A stretch of 64,000 nt of DNA, from contig CAXBOO010000001.1 in the NCBI GenBank assembly GCA_963977425.1, forward strand, positions 434,001 to 498,000, in the 5' to 3' direction. Origin of the DNA: CAXBOO01 sp963977425. Lineage in GTDB: Bacteria; Bacteroidota; Bacteroidia; Flavobacteriales_D; Luteibaculaceae. A program made the position numbers and the translations under genes. A model generated the notes under the pieces. That model worked only from the letters and a program-made list of their open reading frames with translations, was not told the origin of the DNA and made no database searches. Shown here one piece after another: positions 58,828-64,000 of this stretch; positions within the stretch are counted from its first letter, which is position 1, and every line of letters begins with the position of its first letter.

Positions 58828-59808
58828 ATGCCAGTGAAGTTTTCTGCTCAAAAATTAGTCCTTTCAATACTATCCATCTTCGTGTTAGTGAGTGCCTCGG
58901 CTCAAAAAATAACCACAGCCGAGTATATACAACAATGGGCACCAACGGCAGTTAGCAACATGGACCAATATGGCGTTCCTGCCAGTATTATTTTGGCTCA
59001 AGGGCTTTTGGAAAGCGGTGTCGGAAACAGCGAATTGGCCAGAAATGGAAACAATCACTTTGGTATAAAATGCCATGGTTGGTCAGGGAAAAAGATATAC
59101 CACGACGACGATAAAAAGGGCGAATGTTTTAGAAAATACCCAACGGCGCAAAACAGTTTCGACGACCATGTGAAGTTTTTAAGTGGAAGTAAGCGCTATG
59201 CGAGCTTATTTGACCTTAAGAAGGACGATTACAAACGTTGGGCCAAAGGTTTGAAAGCAGCTGGCTATGCTACCAATCCTAAGTACCCTCAATTGCTTAT
59301 CAATATTATTGAAGAAAACAATTTGTCTATCTACGACAATCCGAAAACACGACCAGATATGGATGCCGTGGTAAAGCATGATGATGTAGATGAAGTTGTT
59401 GCAGATAATGATGACGATACTGAAGATAATTCGAAATCAAAACCTCAAGTTACCAGCAATACGGGATACCCCGTAAAAATATCCGACAACAATATTAAAT
59501 ATGTTGTAGCTCGCGGTGGAGAAGAAATGCGCCCTTTGGCTGATGCTTTGTTGTTGAACGAGTGGCAGTTGAAAAAATACAACGACTTGACTGTTGACTA
59601 TAAATTTTCAGAAGGTGAGCGTGTATACATTCAGCCTAAGCGCCGAAAGTCTAAAACTGAGAAAATAAAGATAAAAGAGGCTAGTACTTTACGCGAAGTA
59701 TCTCAAGTTTTTGGGGTGAAAATGAAGCATCTTAAAAAATACAATCCCAACCTATCAGAAGATGGTACGTTGCCAGCCGGAGAAATTGTTTGGTTGCAAA
59801 AGCATTGA
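58828..59808 (+). CDS. Secreted peptidoglycan glucosaminidase (GH73-like) with LysM-type C-terminus
   Basis: This exported autolysin-like hydrolase has 326 residues. A signal peptide (KLVLSILSIFVLVSASAQ) precedes the glucosaminidase domain (about 28-170), with the catalytic Glu62 in AQGLLESGVGNSELA and the conserved NNHFGIKCHGWSGKKIYHDDD. An acidic linker (about 185-210, DDVDEVVADNDDDTEDN) joins it to a C-terminal region of about 110 residues with two LysM-like units (the last REVSQVFGVKMKHLKKYNPNL). It cleaves GlcNAc linkages in cell-wall glycan. It probably shares a transcript with the upstream deaminase-like gene. The stop codon abuts the convergent gene directly. Confidence 0.92.
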   Translation: MPVKFSAQKLVLSILSIFVLVSASAQKITTAEYIQQWAPTAVSNMDQYGVPASIILAQGLLESGVGNSELARNGNNHFGIKCHGWSGKKIYHDDDKKGECFRKYPTAQNSFDDHVKFLSGSKRYASLFDLKKDDYKRWAKGLKAAGYATNPKYPQLLINIIEENNLSIYDNPKTRPDMDAVVKHDDVDEVVADNDDDTEDNSKSKPQVTSNTGYPVKISDNNIKYVVARGGEEMRPLADALLLNEWQLKKYNDLTVDYKFSEGERVYIQPKRRKSKTEKIKIKEASTLREVSQVFGVKMKHLKKYNPNLSEDGTLPAGEIVWLQKH

Positions 59809-60549
59809 TTAAAAACTTAGAAATGGATCTTTATCAAGTTTTAAGTCTTGCATAGTATTGCCAGCTTCTAAATTTTCAATGTAAATATTGAGTGGACCAA
59901 AACGGTGAGTTTGAGCAATTTTTGCTTCACCAGAAATGGTTTTATAGTTTTCCCATGAAAAACGAATGCCGTTTAAAGGAACCTTAGCTGTCCACATTTG
60001 AATACTGGTGGGCAAGTAGTTGTTGTCTAAATACCACAAATAACTATCGCCAGGAGTTACACCACCCGAGGCATAAGTTATTAATAGGAGTTTGTCTACA
60101 CCATCTACCACTATTTTTCTTTCAACTCCGGGGTCGAAAAGTTTGTAGGGAGCTATCAACCAAAATGAGTCGTTGCAAAAATGGCTATATGCTTTCTGTA
60201 TGATAGCTTCTTTTTTATTGTCTTTGAGATGTTCTTCATCAAATACACGGCTAGAATCAAGATGATCTAAATGGAGCAATACTTTGTAATCGGAAAAATG
60301 GACAATAACTTTCTTTTGCGTTTTGTCCCATACAAATTCATGATCTCTAACGGTAGACCATCGTAGATATCTGAAATTATCGAAATCGGCTTTTCCTGTA
60401 GCCGACTCTATTTTACGAGCAATGGTATTGGCATAGAAATCATTCTTTGCTTCTGGTAAATCAACCGATAAAATGCTGAACGACATTATGCCAATTACGA
60501 CAAGCACTAAAAGAATGAAAAAAGACCTAATGATGTATATGCGCTTCAT
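59809..60549 (-). CDS. Hypothetical membrane-anchored protein
   Basis: The 246-residue protein has an N-terminal hydrophobic segment (RSFFILLVLVVIGIMSFSIL, about 8-28) without a clear cleavage site, so it is anchored to the inner membrane or exported. The rest is soluble and beta-rich, with several Trp-containing strands (HEFVWDKTQKKVIVHF, DSFWLIAPYKLF, GDSYLWYLDNNYLPTSIQMW). This resembles Bacteroidota proteins of the LolA/LppX-like fold, but I cannot assign it firmly. It ends exactly where the glucosaminidase ends, on the opposite strand. Confidence 0.7.
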   Translation of the reverse strand: MKRIYIIRSFFILLVLVVIGIMSFSILSVDLPEAKNDFYANTIARKIESATGKADFDNFRYLRWSTVRDHEFVWDKTQKKVIVHFSDYKVLLHLDHLDSSRVFDEEHLKDNKKEAIIQKAYSHFCNDSFWLIAPYKLFDPGVERKIVVDGVDKLLLITYASGGVTPGDSYLWYLDNNYLPTSIQMWTAKVPLNGIRFSWENYKTISGEAKIAQTHRFGPLNIYIENLEAGNTMQDLKLDKDPFLSF

Positions 60550-60632
60550 AGAGAAAAAATACTATTGCAAAGTACGTTAAGCTCTATTAGTTGGCTTTCT
60601 TTTTCAGATTTTTTTCGATTGTTAGAGCACTG

Positions 60633-61982
60633 TTAAGGTGCAGTAACTTGTTTTATCCCTTTACTACCACCGAAGGCTAAGTTCATACCAAAAGCTACCG
60701 ACGCACTTCGTGTACTTTCAGGTGAAAACACACCCAATATATTGTCGGAACTCATGAATATTTGGAAGAAACCTAATTTGGCAGCCATTGCTATACCTGG
60801 GTTTAAGAATGAGCGGTAAGCAATGGTGTTGCTGAAATTTATTCCGAAGGTTTTGCCAAATTGCATGCGGTAAAAACCTGTGAAATTAGGACGTACTTTT
60901 CTCAAACCTGGAACGTATTCAGATGCCGTAACAGCCCCTATGTAAGCTTTCTCGTTCAGTTTGTATTCAAAGCTTGCAATCAATCTTGCCGGTAAACCTG
61001 TAGTGTAAGAACCTTCTGTTTCTACAGCTTTTATCGCATTGGATAAACTGTCCAACATATCGGGTTCGTCGGTATGGTTACCATCGGCAAAATCAAAAAT
61101 GTCTTCGCCTTTGTATTCAAAATCAAAACTGTCATTTTCGTACGATTTGGTGTTTTGATTCCAAGTAATTGCACCAAGATCGAGCAATGCACCAGTAACC
61201 GTCATTTTATCGTTCAACTTGTATGTGAAACCAAAATCAAGACCAATTCCAGTGTTTTTGAAATCGCCATTCAAAATGCCTTCAAAATCAGTTACATCCA
61301 ATTCGTCGGTTACGTTAGAACTTCTAAAAGTATAGGCTCCTTGCAATCTTAATCCGTAATTTTCTTGATCCGTTGTAAGCGTTAGTTCAGATTTTTCTGT
61401 GTGAATATTGGCCAAACCGCTTAAGAATTTCACGCGAGCACCAACTCGTAACTTGTTGCCAACTTTAACAGAACCAGCAACTCCAAGTTCTGCATAAGTA
61501 GTAAGGTTTAAAGAAGTATTTGAAAGATCGGCAGGTCTATCTAAGAAACTTTCACCGTTGCCTTCTACCATCAACCTCAATAAATCTTCAGGAAGGTTTA
61601 AACTTAAGTTGGTTCGAGAACGCAAGGATACTTGCATGGCAATAGATTTTACTTTAAAGCCAAATCCAAGCAAGGTCAAGTCCGTTTTAAAAACAAGCTC
61701 GTTGTTTTTTCCTAGTTTGTCTACAACGTCTCTTGGGTCTACTTCTACACTGTTGTCGCTTCCATCGGTATTGATGAATTTCCCTAGTGCAAATCCGCTA
61801 AATCCAGCCTCTACAGAACCAGAAATTAGATTCACCGATATGTTAGAAATGGGCTCGAATGCAGGGTTGTTGAATTGATTTTGGAACACGTTTTCCATCA
61901 TGTACAACGTGTTGCTGTTTTGGGCAAAAGCAGATCCGCTAACAAGCAAACCGGCTATGAATAATGCTTTTTTTAATGTCAT
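60633..61982 (-). CDS. DUF5723 family outer-membrane beta-barrel protein
   Basis: This exported protein has 449 residues with a signal peptide (MTLKKALFIAGLLVSGSAFAQ). The opening of the mature part (TLYMMENVFQNQFNNPAFEPISNISVNL) and the body of alternating beta-strands fit the DUF5723 family, FadL/PorV-like barrels found widely in Bacteroidota. The protein ends in ASVAFGMNLAFGG. The ligand is unknown. The lipoprotein gene upstream on the same strand ends 12 bp before it, so the two probably form one unit. Confidence 0.84.
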   Translation of the reverse strand: MTLKKALFIAGLLVSGSAFAQNSNTLYMMENVFQNQFNNPAFEPISNISVNLISGSVEAGFSGFALGKFINTDGSDNSVEVDPRDVVDKLGKNNELVFKTDLTLLGFGFKVKSIAMQVSLRSRTNLSLNLPEDLLRLMVEGNGESFLDRPADLSNTSLNLTTYAELGVAGSVKVGNKLRVGARVKFLSGLANIHTEKSELTLTTDQENYGLRLQGAYTFRSSNVTDELDVTDFEGILNGDFKNTGIGLDFGFTYKLNDKMTVTGALLDLGAITWNQNTKSYENDSFDFEYKGEDIFDFADGNHTDEPDMLDSLSNAIKAVETEGSYTTGLPARLIASFEYKLNEKAYIGAVTASEYVPGLRKVRPNFTGFYRMQFGKTFGINFSNTIAYRSFLNPGIAMAAKLGFFQIFMSSDNILGVFSPESTRSASVAFGMNLAFGGSKGIKQVTAP

Positions 61983-61994
61983 CTTGCTGGAGAG

Positions 61995-63563
61995 TTAGTT
62001 GGCGTTAATTCTGGCTTTTACACCAAGTTTTACATCAATGAAATTGTCTAAGAATATTCCGACTTCTGATCGGGTGTCAGAACCTGTTGTACCTAATGTG
62101 GCTTCCAATCTTAATTTATTGGCTGAAAACAAAAGCTCGAATTCAGATTCGGTTAAAGTAATATCGCCTGAAGTAATCGTGGGTTGAGTTATTTTGCCAA
62201 TACCATCAACGGCTGGGGCTTCTAACAACACAATGGGTTGATCTGTAAGTTGACCAATATCGTTTCCGTTTTCATCTTCATAGTACACCATGATGTGCAC
62301 TCCTGCCGGAAAATTGTTTACAATATGGTAGCGAATTCCACCATCTATTACGGTTTCTTCTAGGGCTGATAAATCTACTTCAACATTGCTGCTCAATACA
62401 TAATCGCTTACAAACCCTTTCAAAGGAATTTTTGCTTGTAAATCAATAGCTATTCGGTCGTTCGCACTAAGTGTGTAACGTTGGTTGGCAACAGCTTGTG
62501 TTTGTGCACCTAAGCCAAAACGGATGAGTTTTTCATTAGGACTGAGTACATCGGTAATATTGGAGTTGTTTTTGTCGATCAACAAATTGGTTTCGCTTGG
62601 CTGATTGCTTGTTCCGCCAATTACATTGAATGGATTTGGGAAATTGTTGAGCAATAAATCGGTTTGTTGATTGGTAACGGCATCCAATACGGATAGTTCG
62701 TTGATGGTAAATTGGTAAGGAAGCTCGGTACCGTTGTAAATATTGATCAATGCTTGTGGATCAGAAAAACCGAAATCGATATTGAAATTAGAAGCATTTC
62801 TGAAGAGCTTAAGTAAAACAGAGTCTTCGGGTATTGTAACGCCTATATTGCCTGGATTAAATACTACGTTTTCCAGTAAAATGTTGTTGAAGTCGAAATT
62901 TAAAGTCACCGCATCGTTTTGATTTATAGGTGCTCCATTGGTTTTAACTTTTAGAGTGTACGAAAGAGCTGCTTTGTTAGGCTGGCTATTGTCTTCAAAT
63001 GACAATTCTGAATTAGAAAAATTTTGTTGGTCGGTATCACTTCCAAAAATAGGTGTGTTGATAGAAGCAGTGTATGCCGTTTGATTTTTAGTAAGCTTGT
63101 TTAGGCTGAATTCTATTTCTATTTCGTGATTGAAAGTAGAACTTGCAGAAACAATGATGTCTAATGTAGAGAAATTAGCTTCATATAAATCTATAGGTAA
63201 ACCAACAGGTATAACTAAGTTACCACTAATAGATAGCTCTCCTCCGGGTGTTGTCGATGAGACATCGCTTCCGAAAGGTATGCTGGTGCTAAAAGAAATG
63301 TTTGCAGGGTTATAAATGTCACTCAATCCAAAATCCAAATCATCGTTGGAATAGTTTAGTGCCAATAATTGGGTAACAGGATCTACAATGATCAAATCGC
63401 TGGTATCGGTTCTAGCCAGCAAATCTTGCATAGACAAAGTGCTGTTAACCAAAGGTGCAGCAATGGTTGGAGTGTAGTTGGCAATTTTAGGTTCCTTTAT
63501 ACAGGCTATGCTCATTGCAAGACCTGTAAAGGCTATGAATTTCAAAAAGGAAGGCTTAAACAT
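61995..63563 (-). CDS. Hypothetical lipoprotein, beta-rich
   Basis: This lipoprotein of 522 residues has a signal peptide ending in AMSIAC (Cys21). The mature sequence is low in charge and rich in Ser, Thr, Asn, Leu and Ile with many strands. It looks like several repeated beta-sandwich units, without a recognised domain. From the family context of Bacteroidota it is a surface or periplasmic lipoprotein that might act with the barrel encoded 12 bp downstream. Function unknown. Confidence 0.72.
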   Translation of the reverse strand: MFKPSFLKFIAFTGLAMSIACIKEPKIANYTPTIAAPLVNSTLSMQDLLARTDTSDLIIVDPVTQLLALNYSNDDLDFGLSDIYNPANISFSTSIPFGSDVSSTTPGGELSISGNLVIPVGLPIDLYEANFSTLDIIVSASSTFNHEIEIEFSLNKLTKNQTAYTASINTPIFGSDTDQQNFSNSELSFEDNSQPNKAALSYTLKVKTNGAPINQNDAVTLNFDFNNILLENVVFNPGNIGVTIPEDSVLLKLFRNASNFNIDFGFSDPQALINIYNGTELPYQFTINELSVLDAVTNQQTDLLLNNFPNPFNVIGGTSNQPSETNLLIDKNNSNITDVLSPNEKLIRFGLGAQTQAVANQRYTLSANDRIAIDLQAKIPLKGFVSDYVLSSNVEVDLSALEETVIDGGIRYHIVNNFPAGVHIMVYYEDENGNDIGQLTDQPIVLLEAPAVDGIGKITQPTITSGDITLTESEFELLFSANKLRLEATLGTTGSDTRSEVGIFLDNFIDVKLGVKARINAN

Positions 63564-63623
63564 GTAGTGCTTTTTTGATACCGACTAAAGTAACACTTTT
63601 ACTTGTTCAATCTTGCTTGTAGC

Positions 63624-64000
63624 CTATAACCTATCTATGAAATGTAGGGTTTTGCTTTCGGAGTAAGCGATTTTGTCTCCGAGTGTAATGATGTTGAGAG
63701 CTTTATTGGGCGATTTTATGTTGCATCGAACACCTGGTGCTATGAATAAGGAATAAAATTCACCATCGTTGTACAAAACCGAGTTGTTGGCTACCCAAGG
63801 TTTTTCATTCAAAAATTTGTTTTCAACTAAGTCGCCATCTTGTGTAAGCAGTACCAATTGCATATTGCCTACAGCATAAATGTAATTGCCAAGATCTACT
63901 AAAGTGGAGAAGGTATCCTCGCTGAATTTTTCTGCTTTGTTTGCGTTGGTGTTGCCTATGTGCAAATGTCCTTCTTCGTTGAGATAAAAAACATTAGCAA
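63624..64000 (-). CDS. Hypothetical protein with propeller-like repeats (partial, N-terminus off the right edge)
   Basis: The reading frame is open to the right edge, so this is the C-terminal part (at least 125 residues) of a longer protein. Visible units such as NVFYLNEEGHLHIG, LGNYIYAVGNMQLVLLTQDGDLV and NSVLYNDGEFYSLF look like beta-propeller blades. No internal start should be used: the TTG at 63965 is preceded by in-frame sequence of the same character. Function unknown. The lipoprotein gene lies 60 bp downstream on the same strand. Confidence 0.65.
   Translation of the reverse strand, partial: ANVFYLNEEGHLHIGNTNANKAEKFSEDTFSTLVDLGNYIYAVGNMQLVLLTQDGDLVENKFLNEKPWVANNSVLYNDGEFYSLFIAPGVRCNIKSPNKALNIITLGDKIAYSESKTLHFIDRL

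Overview
The window is a gene-dense, AT-rich chromosomal segment of a member of the Bacteroidota, most likely of the Flavobacteriales. The evidence is a gldB-gldC pair, a PorP/SprF-family protein beside a substrate with a gliding-type (CHU_C, type B) C-terminal sorting domain, several PorT-like barrels, and promoter-like TAnnTTTG/TAnnTTCG boxes. Family or genus cannot be fixed from the sequence. No rRNA, CRISPR array, prophage or intact IS element was seen.

Layout. 1-3.3 kb: partial NAD-dependent epimerase, tyrS, a LuxE-like acyltransferase and a divergent lipoprotein. 3.3-10.1 kb: Na/phosphate symporter, nadE, an outer-membrane barrel, gldB-gldC, engB and an alpha/beta hydrolase. 10.3-26 kb: one uninterrupted dcw cluster (mraZ-rsmH-ftsL-ftsI-murE-mraY-murD-ftsW-murG-murC-ftsQ-ftsA-ftsZ) followed by a yqeY homologue and a terminator. 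Its genes overlap or nearly touch. MurE carries the DNPR signature of the meso-diaminopimelate-adding enzyme. Four 10-bp-spaced TGTG boxes lie in front of mraZ. 26-30.7 kb: sppA, folK, an OmpA-like/TPR lipoprotein and a 522-bp intergenic stretch. 30.7-36.6 kb: a three-gene minus-strand operon for a large type B T9SS substrate, a PorP/SprF protein and a PorE-like OmpA protein. 36.7-40 kb: a SpoU methyltransferase and mutS.

40.0-40.7 kb holds tRNA-Gly(GCC), tRNA-Leu(UAA) and a small GIY-YIG gene. A perfect 54-bp direct repeat, made of the tRNA-Leu 3' end plus its terminator, flanks the GIY-YIG gene. That gene's stop codon lies inside a perfect 18-bp palindrome. This looks like a minimal tRNA-targeted element and is the most unusual thing in the window.

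40.7-45.1 kb: PPK2, a YgjP-type metallopeptidase, an LpxL-like acyltransferase, Kdo transferase and an outer-membrane protein. 45.1-52.9 kb: a nucleotide-sugar block. A WbpE-type aminotransferase, UDP-glucose dehydrogenase, UDP-glucuronate decarboxylase, and WbpD-, WbpB- and WbpA-type enzymes are present, interrupted by one reversed MFS sugar transporter. Together they could make UDP-xylose and UDP-2,3-diacetamido-2,3-dideoxyglucuronate for surface polysaccharide. 53-64 kb: a small secreted basic protein, plsC, pheT, a thioesterase, a DUF5522 protein sharing its start codon with a divergent ACC-deaminase-like gene, a peptidoglycan glucosaminidase, and a run of envelope proteins (DUF5723 barrel, lipoprotein, partial repeat protein) reaching the right edge.

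Several starts are TTG or GTG. Where that affects coordinates, the choice is explained in the entry.
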